Shown one piece after another: positions 45,687 to 54,678 of a stretch of DNA of 64,000 bases. Under the pieces are notes generated by a model that made no database searches, was not told where the DNA came from, and saw only the letters and a list, made by a program, of their open reading frames with translations. A program made the translations under genes and the position numbers. Positions within the stretch are counted from its first letter, which is position 1, and each line of letters begins with the position of its first letter. This DNA is from Candidatus Gastranaerophilales bacterium (GTDB lineage Bacteria; Cyanobacteriota; Vampirovibrionia; Gastranaerophilales; Gastranaerophilaceae), in the NCBI GenBank assembly GCA_947594025.1, contig CANQDZ010000001.1, forward strand, positions 124,001 to 188,000, written 5' to 3'.

Positions 45687-47780
45687 TTATATTTCCTCCT
45701 CTTGGCAAACACCTTGGCTGCAGCCAAAATCAAGCTGAATATCTAAATCACCAAAAAATACTTCATCTTTGCCTAAAGCATTGGGCACGATTGAAAATGT
45801 ATTTGAAATTCCGTCTTGTGCGTCTTTAAACGGTATTTTAGAAACGGAAGAAAGAGATGCGACGGCACCGTTTGAATCACGGCCATGCATAGGGTTTGCA
45901 CCTGGAGCCAAAGGCACGCCCATTTTTCTGCCGTCAGGTGTGTTGCCTGTTTTTTTGCCGTACACAACGTTTGATGTGATTGTTAAAATTGACATTGTAG
46001 GAATTGAATTCCGATATGTGTAATGTTTTCTTATCATGTTCATGAATTTCGAAACAATCTCTACCGCAATTGAATCAACTCTGTCATCATTGTTGCCGTA
46101 TTTTGGGTATTCGCCCTCAATTTCGTAATCTACGACAATTCCTGATTCATCTCTTATGGTTTTTACTTTTGCATATTTTATTGCGGATAAAGAATCCGCA
46201 ACAACTGAAAGACCTGCAATACCTGTTGCAAAATAGCGTTTTACATCTCTGTCTAAAAGCGCCATTTGTGATCTTTCATAGCAATATTTATCGTGCATGT
46301 AATGAATTACGTTTAAAGTATTTACATACAAGCCGGCAAGCCATTCCATCATATTTTCGTATTTTTCCATAACTTCATCATAATCAAGATATGTTGAAGT
46401 TATGGCTCTAAATTCAGGAGCAACCTGCTCTTTCAATCTTTCGTCAATACCGCCGTTTATTGCATACAATAAACATTTAGCTAAGTTTGCACGGGCGCCG
46501 AAGAATTGCATTTCTTTGCCCATAACCATTGAAGAAACACAACATGCAATGGCGTAATCATCACCATGGATTGGTCTCATTAAATCGTCGTTTTCATATT
46601 GAACCGATGATGTTTCAATGGAAATATGCGCCGCATATCTTTTAAAAGCGTATGGAAGCCTTGTTGACCATAAAATAGTCAAGTTTGGTTCAGGTGCGGT
46701 ACCTAAATTTTCAAGAGTATGAAGGTATCTGAATGAATTTTTTGTGACCAAATGACGTCCGTCAACCCCGATACCCGCAATTGATTCGGTTACCCAAGTA
46801 GGGTCGCCTGAAAACAAGGAATTGTATTCAGGTGTTCTTGCAAATCTGACAAGCCTTAGCTTCATGACAAAATGGTCAATCATCTCTTGAGCTTGTTCTT
46901 CCGTTATAATACCTTCTTTTAAGTCCCTTTCAATATATATATCGAGGAAAGTTGAGGTTCTGCCGATTGACATGGCAGCACCGTTTTGCTCTTTAACCGC
47001 TGAAAGATATCCAAAATACAGCCATTGAATGGCTTCTCTTGCGTTTCGTGCAGGCTTTCTGATATCAAAACCGTACATATCGCCCAGCTCTGCCATTTCG
47101 CCCAGGGCTCTTATCTGCTCCATTAATTCTTCTTTTAGTTGGATTTTTTCAGGGCTCATTGTGCCGTCTATTGAAGCATGCTGTTGAACTTTATCTTCAA
47201 TAAGCCTGTCTATACCGTAAAGAGCAACTCTCCGATAATCACCAATTATACGGCCTCTGCCGTATGCATCGGGCAAGCCGGTCAAAATTGCCGCATGGCG
47301 TGCTTTTTTCATTTCGGGCGTGTAGCAGTCAAAAACGCCTTGGTTGTGTGTTTTTCTGTATTTTGTAAAAATTTCTGCAACTTTTTTATCAATTTCGTAG
47401 CCGTAAGACTTGCATGCGGTTTCCGCCATTCTAATTCCGCCAAATGGCTGCATAGAACGTTTTAGAGGTTTATCCGTTTGAAGACCTACAATTACTTCAA
47501 GTTCTTTATCAATATATCCCGGGGCATGAGATGTGATTGTTGAAACAACTTCTGTATCCATATCAAGAACCCCGCCGTTTTCACGTTCTTTTTTAAATAA
47601 ATCACAGCATTCTTCCCACAATTTCTTGGTTGCGGGGGTTGGTCCTTTTAAGAAATTTGCATCACCGTCATAGGGGGTATAATTTTGCTGTATAAAATCA
47701 CGTACGTCAATAACATGCTCCCATTTTCCGGAAACAAATTTTGATGTAGCATATTTTTCTTGTTCTACCGCGATTTCCAC
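45687..47780 (-). CDS. pflB: Pyruvate formate-lyase catalytic chain lacking the glycyl-radical end
   Basis: Non-oxidative cleavage of pyruvate with CoA to acetyl-CoA and formate. 697 residues; starts near [18 protein letters not shown], catalytic Cys413-Cys414 in [12 protein letters not shown], then [12 protein letters not shown] and [20 protein letters not shown]. After [11 protein letters not shown], where full PFLs continue into the radical domain, it has a different tail, [20 protein letters not shown] then EEEI, and stops. The distinct tail argues against a simple nonsense mutation. GTG start; AGGAGG is 14 bases upstream, unusually far. Confidence 0.92.
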   Translation of the reverse strand: MEIAVEQEKYATSKFVSGKWEHVIDVRDFIQQNYTPYDGDANFLKGPTPATKKLWEECCDLFKKERENGGVLDMDTEVVSTITSHAPGYIDKELEVIVGLQTDKPLKRSMQPFGGIRMAETACKSYGYEIDKKVAEIFTKYRKTHNQGVFDCYTPEMKKARHAAILTGLPDAYGRGRIIGDYRRVALYGIDRLIEDKVQQHASIDGTMSPEKIQLKEELMEQIRALGEMAELGDMYGFDIRKPARNAREAIQWLYFGYLSAVKEQNGAAMSIGRTSTFLDIYIERDLKEGIITEEQAQEMIDHFVMKLRLVRFARTPEYNSLFSGDPTWVTESIAGIGVDGRHLVTKNSFRYLHTLENLGTAPEPNLTILWSTRLPYAFKRYAAHISIETSSVQYENDDLMRPIHGDDYAIACCVSSMVMGKEMQFFGARANLAKCLLYAINGGIDERLKEQVAPEFRAITSTYLDYDEVMEKYENMMEWLAGLYVNTLNVIHYMHDKYCYERSQMALLDRDVKRYFATGIAGLSVVADSLSAIKYAKVKTIRDESGIVVDYEIEGEYPKYGNNDDRVDSIAVEIVSKFMNMIRKHYTYRNSIPTMSILTITSNVVYGKKTGNTPDGRKMGVPLAPGANPMHGRDSNGAVASLSSVSKIPFKDAQDGISNTFSIVPNALGKDEVFFGDLDIQLDFGCSQGVCQEEEI

Positions 47781-47815
47781 GTTTTTAAACCCATCCTCCT
47801 TCCAAAGTAGAAAAT

Positions 47816-47844
47816 ATTATATCACGATGTTTCATGATGTTTAA
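47816..47844 (-). promoter_or_regulatory. Promoter and candidate operator of the pfl operon
   Basis: Minus strand: extended -10 TGATATAAT with TATAAT at 47816-47821 and a weak -35 TTAAAC 17 bases upstream (47839-47844). The 17-base spacer is occupied by the dyad ATCATGA-AACA-TCGTGAT (47821-47838), 7-4-7 with one mismatch. A repressor bound there would block RNA polymerase. The regulator is unknown. From here to the trp promoter (47845-48009) I see only AT-rich sequence with no supportable gene. Confidence 0.5.
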
Positions 47845-48009
47845 GTAAAATGTTACATTTTATGCAATTTAATAATTTTAAATTTTAAAATCGGGCTAAT
47901 TATAATCCCAGTCTTGAAAATAAGAAAATTAAAATAATTAAAAAACAAAAAATATTCTTAATATATTTTAAACTTTTTAAAATTTCTTATAATTAGCGTG
48001 CAAATTTAT

Positions 48010-48038
48010 TTGACAAAAATAAAAAATTACACTAAACT
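48010..48038 (+). promoter_or_regulatory. Promoter of the trp leader-trpB2 unit
   Basis: TTGACA, 17 bases, TAAACT. The predicted start of transcription is at about 48045, next to the leader-peptide ATG. A second TATAAT at 47988-47993 lacks a good -35. Confidence 0.65.
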
Positions 48039-48046
48039 TTACTCAT

Positions 48047-48097
48047 ATGAAAAGTGTAAATACTGCAAACGTTAATATTTGGTGGTCTTGGCAATAG
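48047..48097 (+). CDS. Trp-rich leader peptide of the trpB2 attenuator
   Basis: A 16-residue ORF, MKSVNTANVNIWWSWQ, with three Trp codons among its last five (TGG TGG TCT TGG CAA TAG). No ribosome site is visible, but the -10 lies 8 bases before the ATG, so translation could begin near the 5' end. The Trp codons and stop overlap the first arm of helix 1:2 of the attenuator, exactly where ribosome stalling controls a trp leader. By role it corresponds to trpL. Confidence 0.85.
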   Translation: MKSVNTANVNIWWSWQ

Positions 48098-48169
48098 TTT
48101 GCCGAGCTTATTTGCGTATTTATACATAATTTTAAGTTTGGCGAATGATTTTTAATTATTCGCATTTTT
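48087..48169 (+). promoter_or_regulatory. Transcription attenuator controlling trpB2
   Basis: Three mutually exclusive helices. 1:2, CTTGGCAA (48087-48094) with TTGCCGAG (48099-48106). 2:3 antiterminator, TTTGCCGAGCTTA (48098-48110) with TAAGTTTGGCGAA (48133-48145), 13 pairs including three G-T. 3:4 terminator, GCGAATGATT (48141-48150) with AATTATTCGC (48154-48163), 10 pairs, then a T-run. When Trp-tRNA is scarce a ribosome stalled at the Trp codons would cover arm 1 and free arm 2 to pair with 3, allowing read-through into trpB2; when Trp is plentiful the terminator forms. Confidence 0.88.
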
Positions 48170-48197
48170 GTGTTTATATAAAAGAATGGAGGATAAT

Positions 48198-49565
48198 ATG
48201 AACGACAAAATACCTTACAAAATTTATTTATCAGAAGATGAGATGCCAAAAAATTGGTACAATGTGCGTGCGGATATGAAAGAAAAACCCGCACCGTTAT
48301 TAAACCCCGCGACAAAAGAACCAATGACGCGGGAGGAATTATCTCAAGTTTTTTGTGAAGAATTGGTTAATCAGGAACTTGATAATGACACAAGATATAT
48401 AGAAATTCCAAAAGAAATTCGTGATTTCTATAATATGTACAGACCCTCACCCTTGGTTAGAGCCTATTTTCTTGAAAAAGAACTTCAAACACCTGCTAAA
48501 ATCTACTATAAGTTTGAGGGAAACAATACATCCGGTTCTCATAAACTAAATTCCGCAATTGCTCAAGCTTACTATGCTAAAAAACAAGGGCTTAAAGGCG
48601 TCACAACGGAAACAGGTGCAGGTCAATGGGGAACGGCACTTTCAATGGCAACGGGATATTTCGGACTTGATTGCAAAGTCTTTATGGTTAAGTGTTCATA
48701 CGAGCAGAAACCTTTCAGGCGTGAAGTCATGAGAACTTATGGTGCAGAGGTTATCCCTTCACCTTCAATGGAAACGAATATTGGAAGACAAATAAACAAA
48801 GAGCTTCCAAATTCAACAGGTTCTCTCGGCTGTGCAATTTCAGAAGCCGTTGAAGCTGCAGTTACAAATGAAGGCTACAGATACGTTTTAGGTTCTGTTT
48901 TAAATCAGGTGCTTTTACATCAATCAATAATAGGACAGGAAACAAAAATTGCACTTGATAAATACGGAATAAAACCCGATATGATAATAGGCTGTGCGGG
49001 CGGAGGTTCAAACCTTGGCGGGCTCATTGCACCATTTATGGGCGAAAAATTAAGAGGCGAAAACGATTATGAAATCATAGCCGTCGAACCTGCTTCCTGT
49101 CCAAGTCTTACGCGCGGAAAATATGTGTATGATTTTTGCGACACGGGATGCATCTGCCCGCTTGCAAAAATGTATACTTTAGGTTCAAAATTTATGCCTT
49201 CCGCAAACCACGCAGGCGGTTTAAGATACCACGGAATGAGCACAATTTTATCAGAGCTTTATGATAAAGGCTTAATAAAGGCGGTAAGTGTTGAACAAAC
49301 AAAAGTATTTGAAGCCGCAAAATTATTTGCGAGAGTTGAAGGCATACTTCCCGCACCTGAAAGCAGTCATGCCATAAGGACCACAATTGATGAGGCTTTA
49401 AAATGCAAAGAAAATAACGAAGAAAAAACAATTGTGTTTGGACTTACGGGCACGGGATATTTTGACTTGGTTGCATATCAAAAATTTAACGACGGCGAAA
49501 TGTCAGATTATATCCCGACAGATGAAGACATCCAAAAAACTCTTGCAATGTGCCCAAAAGTATAA
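48198..49565 (+). CDS. trpB2: Tryptophan synthase beta chain, TrpB2 type
   Basis: PLP enzyme joining indole and serine to tryptophan. 455 residues from ATG 48198 (GGAGG 5 bases before). It shows the extra N-terminal region of TrpB2, then PSPLVRAYFLEKEL, PLP-lysine context GNNTSGSHKLNSA, ETGAGQWGTALSMA, and the phosphate loop CAGGGSNLGG. No trpA is present, as usual for TrpB2 genes; it may salvage free indole, plentiful in the gut. Single gene between the attenuator and a strong terminator. Confidence 0.95.
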   Translation: MNDKIPYKIYLSEDEMPKNWYNVRADMKEKPAPLLNPATKEPMTREELSQVFCEELVNQELDNDTRYIEIPKEIRDFYNMYRPSPLVRAYFLEKELQTPAKIYYKFEGNNTSGSHKLNSAIAQAYYAKKQGLKGVTTETGAGQWGTALSMATGYFGLDCKVFMVKCSYEQKPFRREVMRTYGAEVIPSPSMETNIGRQINKELPNSTGSLGCAISEAVEAAVTNEGYRYVLGSVLNQVLLHQSIIGQETKIALDKYGIKPDMIIGCAGGGSNLGGLIAPFMGEKLRGENDYEIIAVEPASCPSLTRGKYVYDFCDTGCICPLAKMYTLGSKFMPSANHAGGLRYHGMSTILSELYDKGLIKAVSVEQTKVFEAAKLFARVEGILPAPESSHAIRTTIDEALKCKENNEEKTIVFGLTGTGYFDLVAYQKFNDGEMSDYIPTDEDIQKTLAMCPKV

Positions 49566-49572
49566 AATAAAT

Positions 49573-49606
49573 AAAGCGCCGTATCAAAGGGATACGGCGC
49601 TTTTTT
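49573..49606 (+). terminator. Rho-independent terminator after trpB2
   Basis: AAAGCGCCGTATC pairs with GATACGGCGCTTT (up to 13 bp) around a 5-base loop, then a T6 run. On the minus strand the A-rich left side gives a T-run as well, so it may also end the leftward glycan operon. Confidence 0.92.
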
Positions 49607-49609
49607 ATC

Positions 49610-51148
49610 TTAATTTTTTGTTTCGTGATATTCTTTTTCCGTGTTCACATTCCAAATAATTTTTTTATCGCACTTTCCTAAAGAAGCATCAACCGCCCTG
49701 AATGCGGTTAGGATTGAATGGTCCATATTGTTATATCTGTGCTGACCGTTTCTTCCTATACAATAAAGATTTTCAATTGTGTTCAAATATTCAATAACTT
49801 TTGGAAATTCGCTGTAGCAGCCCGTATATTTAGGGTACGCTTTTTTGACCCTGACAACCGTCCCTTTAATTATATCTTCTTTGTTAATTATTCCGATTTT
49901 AGAAAGCTCGTCTGATGCAAACTCAATAAATTTATTATCGTCACAGGTCCACATTTCATCACCTTCGTCGCAAAAATATTCCAGACCCAGCATAACGTAA
50001 TTTTCAAAGTCTTTAACAAGATAAGGAGACCAGTTATTAAAAATCTGAAGTCTTCCTATTTTTACATTTTTTTCTTGGATGTAAATCCAGCAGTCGGGGA
50101 TAATATCAGATACTGTTTTAAATTCTGTTTGATTTTTAACCGCAAGCTTCTTAACGAGAAGACCTGTTGTCATAAAATCTCTGTATGCTAAATTTTCCCC
50201 AACCTGTCTTATATTTTTATCAATTTCTTTGTTAAATGCCTTAAATAAATCTTTGACGGGCATGGAAGAAAAGACTTCATCACATTCAAATATTTCTTCT
50301 TGATTTTCGTTATTCATTGTGTGGATGTGGGTTATTTTATCACCGTTAAAATCAAGTTTTGAAACTTTACGGTTAAATAAAATTGTCCCGCCCATTTCCG
50401 TTATTTTTTCTTTAGCAAGCTCATATAGCTGTCCGACGCCGTATTTTGGGTAATAAAACTCTTTGATTAAAGATGTTTCAACATCTTTGCCCTCTTTTTT
50501 AAAGATACTGTCCTTGATTGCACTCAAAAGTGAAAGCCCCTTTACTCTTTGTGCTCCCCACTCCGGTGAAAGTTTTGAAGGATGAGTGCCCCACAATTTT
50601 TCCGTATATCCTTCAAAAAACATCTCGTACAAAGGTTTCCCAAATCTGTTTATATAAAAGTCTTCAAGAGTATTTTCTTTTCTTTTTATAATGCATGAAA
50701 TCAAATATCCAAACCCAATGGTTATAATATTTTTTAAGCCCAGATTTTTAAAACTTTCAAAATTTAGTTTTAAAGGGTAATCAAAGAATTTCTTCAAAAA
50801 AAACATTCTTGAAAGTCTTCTTCTGATTAAAAGCACGTTATCTTGAGTTTCGGGGTTAACTCCTGTTTCTTTATATTTTGCAAGATTATTTAAGATAATA
50901 TCATCTCTTGAAGGCATTTCCTGTATATCGGCAAACGATAGCCAAAACTCCATAACCTCATCGCTTTTTGTAAAAAATCTGTGTCCCCCTAAATCCATAA
51001 GATTTTCGTCAAACCTGTGAGTTCTTGAAATTCCGCCTATATCGCTTGTTTCCTCAAGTATAACGGGTTTTACGTCTGTTTCTTTTAAAAGCTTATATGC
51101 TGCGGCAAGTCCTGCAGGGCCCGCGCCTATAATGTATGTTTTTTTCAT
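49610..51148 (-). CDS. FAD-dependent UDP-galactopyranose-mutase-like oxidoreductase
   Basis: 512 residues from ATG 51148 (AAGGAT upstream). FAD motif [17 protein letters not shown], then [11 protein letters not shown] and [15 protein letters not shown], and a C-terminal [18 protein letters not shown] segment. This family of NAD(P)-binding flavoproteins (amine-oxidase/UGM-like) is often found with polyprenyl-phosphate glycosyltransferases in glycan clusters, as here, where it is the last gene of three. The exact substrate is unknown; a sugar-nucleotide or lipid-linked sugar is likely. Confidence 0.75.
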   Translation of the reverse strand: MKKTYIIGAGPAGLAAAYKLLKETDVKPVILEETSDIGGISRTHRFDENLMDLGGHRFFTKSDEVMEFWLSFADIQEMPSRDDIILNNLAKYKETGVNPETQDNVLLIRRRLSRMFFLKKFFDYPLKLNFESFKNLGLKNIITIGFGYLISCIIKRKENTLEDFYINRFGKPLYEMFFEGYTEKLWGTHPSKLSPEWGAQRVKGLSLLSAIKDSIFKKEGKDVETSLIKEFYYPKYGVGQLYELAKEKITEMGGTILFNRKVSKLDFNGDKITHIHTMNNENQEEIFECDEVFSSMPVKDLFKAFNKEIDKNIRQVGENLAYRDFMTTGLLVKKLAVKNQTEFKTVSDIIPDCWIYIQEKNVKIGRLQIFNNWSPYLVKDFENYVMLGLEYFCDEGDEMWTCDDNKFIEFASDELSKIGIINKEDIIKGTVVRVKKAYPKYTGCYSEFPKVIEYLNTIENLYCIGRNGQHRYNNMDHSILTAFRAVDASLGKCDKKIIWNVNTEKEYHETKN

Positions 51149-51164
51149 TTTTATCCTTTGTTTT

Positions 51165-51848
51165 TTACACAAATTTTTGTGAAATTAAATAAAATAAATG
51201 TCTTAATCCGTCACGAACGGGATTTAAGTGCGGCTTTCTTCCTTCGGCATCTTTATATAAACTGATTGGAACTTCAATTATTTTGAATTTGTGTTTTGCA
51301 AATTCAACCAAAAGTTCAGATGCAAACTCCATGCCTGTCGTTTTAAATTTTATCTCGTTAAGGGATGTTCTTTTCATAAGGCGCATACCGCATTGTGAAT
51401 CTGAAATTCGGGTTCCGTATAATATGTTTAATATAAAAGTCAAAACAGGAGTTCCCAAATATCTGTGCAAAGGAGGCATTGCGCCTTTCTCAATATTTCC
51501 TCTGAGTCTTGAGCCTATGACCATGTCAGTATCTTCTTTAAGTGCATTATAAAGGAGAGGAATTTCTAAAAAGTCATAAGAATCATCGGCATCCCCCATT
51601 AAAACATATTCGCCTGCTGCATTTTTAAAACCAAATTTAAGTGCATTGCCATACCCCTTTTCTTTACAGTGTACAACCCTTGCTCCTGCATTTTCCGCAA
51701 TTTCAACCGATTTATCGGAAGAACCGTTGTCGCTTACAACAACCTCTCCCTCTATATTAAGTTCGTCAAATGCTTTTATACACTTATCAATACATGTTTT
51801 AATTGTTCCTTCTTCATTCAGACAAGGGATTACAACACTTAATTTCAT
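51165..51848 (-). CDS. Family 2 glycosyltransferase, polyprenyl-phosphate type
   Basis: 227 residues. [71 protein letters not shown] (as [10 protein letters not shown] and [10 protein letters not shown], the DxD), and [15 protein letters not shown]. This is the dolichyl-phosphate-mannose-synthase-like pattern, without C-terminal membrane helices. It would charge a lipid carrier with a sugar for use by a membrane GT-C enzyme such as its upstream neighbour. AGGAG precedes the ATG. Confidence 0.85.
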   Translation of the reverse strand: MKLSVVIPCLNEEGTIKTCIDKCIKAFDELNIEGEVVVSDNGSSDKSVEIAENAGARVVHCKEKGYGNALKFGFKNAAGEYVLMGDADDSYDFLEIPLLYNALKEDTDMVIGSRLRGNIEKGAMPPLHRYLGTPVLTFILNILYGTRISDSQCGMRLMKRTSLNEIKFKTTGMEFASELLVEFAKHKFKIIEVPISLYKDAEGRKPHLNPVRDGLRHLFYLISQKFV

Positions 51849-51849
51849 T

Positions 51850-53538
51850 TTAATCTCCTATGACTACTTTGCATATTTTATACTTAACTTTGATTGCAGG
51901 ATTGTTATTATGCCCGATAACCCTGCAGTCTTCAATTTTTTTGAACTTATTATCCGTGTACGCATTTAATGCGTTATGATAATTGTCCATATCTCTTAAC
52001 GCTATATTGCTTCTGTACATAACGTATGTGCTGTCTTTATGTTTTAAAAGTTCTTCTTTTAAAGTTTTTTCCATATAATCTGATTTGTAGTAAACATCAG
52101 GGACAAAATATGAACCCGGAGTGAGTTCCTCATTTTTTGGAAACGAAAGATAAATATATTTAACATTTTCATTTTGTGTTATCGCCATAGCCGCAACCGC
52201 GCGTGATGCTAAAATAACGAGGGAATTATCGGGAATTTTCATATCCTCGGCATAGAATAGTTTTCCTTCGGGTAAATTTCTTATTGCCTTATCGTTAATT
52301 CTTACATCCAGCATTAAAGTAAGGGAAAATATAAGCGCCAAAACTACCGTCATAAGCATCTTGGACTTAAACAAAGAATAACCTAAAATAAGAAGCAAAA
52401 TCCCCGTTAATGCATTTAGAGGAATAAAATATCTGTACTGCCCAAATATCAACATGCCTGCGGAGTATGAAAGAATAACAAACACAAAAATAAATTTTTC
52501 ATATTTTTTATCCATGAAATTGCCTGAATTCCAAATATTTTTGTACCAAACAAATATCATGGCAAAATACATAGAGATGTATGAGAAAATATATCTTGCA
52601 TCAAAAAAATTTCTTTCGTATCCGCGCATTCTTCTTTCAAAAGCGCCGTAAAAAGGGTAATATACAAATTCAAAGATACTGCGGGGTCTTAAGTGTGCGT
52701 AATCACTGTCTAACACCATGCTAAAATCCGCATATGGCGATTTAAAAATATTGTTAAAATACGGGAAAAACGGATTTTTAAAATGTGAATATACAATCCA
52801 TAGCCAAAAACCGTCCGTAATCAAAAAACCAAGCACAATCGAAAGACAAAAATACACAATTGCCTTAAAGGGCTTTTTAATATCGGGACTTACAATAAGC
52901 AAAGTCAAGAAAAATGAAAAACAATAAAAACAAGATGTTATCTTAAGCCCTGTAATAATGCCCATGATAAGTCCGGCAAGAGATATCATAAAAGTTCTTT
53001 TTTTAGAGTCTTCAAGGTAAAGATATTTAAAAAGGATAAATATGCTTGCTAAAACCGCGATACCTATTTGCACATCATTTGATAATAAGTTGACTTCATT
53101 TAATAAAATCGGCGCCGTCATCGCAAGGATAATACAGGCTGTCATGCATATATATTTTTCAATGCCCTTAACTCTAAAAAATACGTCAGTTATTTTATAG
53201 AAGATAAATATAAAAATGCCGTAATAACAATTGTTCAGACCAAGAGCCAGTTTTGGAAAATCATTCAGATATTTAATTAAAAGATAAGCGGGAATATCAA
53301 TTAAGGGATTAAAGTAAGTTTGAATATCCGCAGGCAAAACATCAATTCCAATCCTGTTATGAAAAAACGCCCATGGATTATAGATATGATAATTATAAGA
53401 ATCAAGGCACATATCAAATCCGTTATTCATGCCGAGTACAAAACTTATACCCGTTAAAATAACAAATACAAAAATATCTCTCACGTATGTTTTTGAATAT
53501 AAATTGTTCAAAAAACCTTCAATATTCATCCTTCTCAT
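51850..53538 (-). CDS. GT-C-like polytopic membrane glycosyltransferase
   Basis: 562 residues with about 11-12 membrane helices and a soluble C-terminal domain (about 430-560). The first external loop has MCLDSYNYHIYNPWAFFHNR, with acidic and His residues as in GT-C enzymes that use polyprenyl-phosphate sugars. I cannot assign a numbered GT family. It starts at ATG 53538 or ATG 53529; AAGAAGG suits the second. Its stop is one base from the GT2 gene, so donor synthesis and transfer are likely linked. Confidence 0.65.
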   Translation of the reverse strand: MRRMNIEGFLNNLYSKTYVRDIFVFVILTGISFVLGMNNGFDMCLDSYNYHIYNPWAFFHNRIGIDVLPADIQTYFNPLIDIPAYLLIKYLNDFPKLALGLNNCYYGIFIFIFYKITDVFFRVKGIEKYICMTACIILAMTAPILLNEVNLLSNDVQIGIAVLASIFILFKYLYLEDSKKRTFMISLAGLIMGIITGLKITSCFYCFSFFLTLLIVSPDIKKPFKAIVYFCLSIVLGFLITDGFWLWIVYSHFKNPFFPYFNNIFKSPYADFSMVLDSDYAHLRPRSIFEFVYYPFYGAFERRMRGYERNFFDARYIFSYISMYFAMIFVWYKNIWNSGNFMDKKYEKFIFVFVILSYSAGMLIFGQYRYFIPLNALTGILLLILGYSLFKSKMLMTVVLALIFSLTLMLDVRINDKAIRNLPEGKLFYAEDMKIPDNSLVILASRAVAAMAITQNENVKYIYLSFPKNEELTPGSYFVPDVYYKSDYMEKTLKEELLKHKDSTYVMYRSNIALRDMDNYHNALNAYTDNKFKKIEDCRVIGHNNNPAIKVKYKICKVVIGD

Positions 53539-53661
53539 GCCTTCTTAAATGTTAACATGATAAGCGCGTTTTTGTAAATTGAAAATATTTCAATAAAGAT
53601 TTCAGCTCTTGCTAAGAAACAAATATCTTTTATTTCTTAACAAATAATTTAAATATGCTCT

Positions 53662-54678
53662 TTATTTTTCATGACGACCACAGCCTGAATTGCAATTCTT
53701 GCAAGTATTTTGGCATCCGCTTGCATAATTTGCCAAATCTTCGTTTGTTATTTCTTTGCAATCTTCAAACAAGACGCTTGATAAATATCTTTCACCCGTA
53801 TCAGGCAATATGGCAACTATTGTTTTACCTTTATTTTCAGGTCTTTTTGCAACTTCGAGAGCCGCGCTCAGGCTTGCACCTGACGAAATACCGACTAATA
53901 ATCCCTCGCAAAGTGCGGCAAATCTTGCAGTTTGAATTGCTTCCTCGTTTTCAACGGTGATAATTTCATCAACAACATCGCGGTTAAAAGTATCAGGAAC
54001 AAATCCTGCACCTATACCTTGGATTTGATGAGGACCTGCTATGCCCTTTGATAAAACAGGAGATGATTTAGGCTCAACCGCAATAGCTTTAACGCTTGAT
54101 TTTAGTTCTTTTAATTTTTTGCCTATACCTGAAATTGTGCCTCCCGTGCCCACACCCGCAACTACTATATCGATTTTGCCTTCGGTGTCTTTCCAGATTT
54201 CATTTGCGGTTGTATCATAATGTACTTGAGGATTTGCCATGTTTTTAAACTGCTGCAAGATAATTGAATTTTCAATTTCTTTATTTAACTCATTTGCCTT
54301 TTCAATGGCGCCTTTCATCCCCTTGGAACCTTCGGTTAAAACAAGTCGTGCGCCATAGCCTCTTAAAAGCATTCTTCTTTCTTTGCTCATAGTTTCAGGC
54401 ATTGTAAGAATAAGCTTATAGCCTTTAACTGCCGCAATAAATGCAAGTCCGATACCCGTATTTCCGCTTGTGGGTTCAATAAGTGTTGTTACATTAGGCT
54501 TTATTAATCCTTTTTTTTCAGCATCTTCAATCATACCAAGCGCAATTCTGTCTTTAATTGAGCCTGCAGGGTTAAAGTATTCCACCTTAACATATAAATC
54601 CGCACCGCCCTCATTTAGTTTGTTTATTTTAACTAAAGGGGTGTTTCCTATTGTATCTGTAATATTTTCGTATTTCAT
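53662..54678 (-). CDS. cysK: Cysteine synthase A with Cys-rich C-terminal tail
   Basis: PLP enzyme converting O-acetylserine and sulfide to cysteine. [15 protein letters not shown] lysine in [40 protein letters not shown] and the [14 protein letters not shown] segment are standard. 338 residues, about 25-30 more than usual. The extra end reads [21 protein letters not shown] in pieces: Cys322, 326, 329 and 333 (Cx3Cx2Cx3C), which could bind a metal or an Fe-S cluster. Overlaps metY by 4 bases. Confidence 0.93.
   Translation of the reverse strand: MKYENITDTIGNTPLVKINKLNEGGADLYVKVEYFNPAGSIKDRIALGMIEDAEKKGLIKPNVTTLIEPTSGNTGIGLAFIAAVKGYKLILTMPETMSKERRMLLRGYGARLVLTEGSKGMKGAIEKANELNKEIENSIILQQFKNMANPQVHYDTTANEIWKDTEGKIDIVVAGVGTGGTISGIGKKLKELKSSVKAIAVEPKSSPVLSKGIAGPHQIQGIGAGFVPDTFNRDVVDEIITVENEEAIQTARFAALCEGLLVGISSGASLSAALEVAKRPENKGKTIVAILPDTGERYLSSVLFEDCKEITNEDLANYASGCQNTCKNCNSGCGRHEK

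Noticed and set aside
45684-45692. The TAA between the two pyruvate formate-lyase parts as a nonsense mutation, sequencing error or recoded stop
   Set aside because: The catalytic chain ends in about 20 residues with no counterpart in fused PFLs, and a perfect AGGAGG with correct spacing serves the second ATG. A recoding signal is not needed.
53560-53661. AT-rich inverted repeat (TTAAGAAA / TTTCTTAG) after cysK as a terminator
   Set aside because: The stem is weak with a mismatch and a long loop, and there is no T-run after it.
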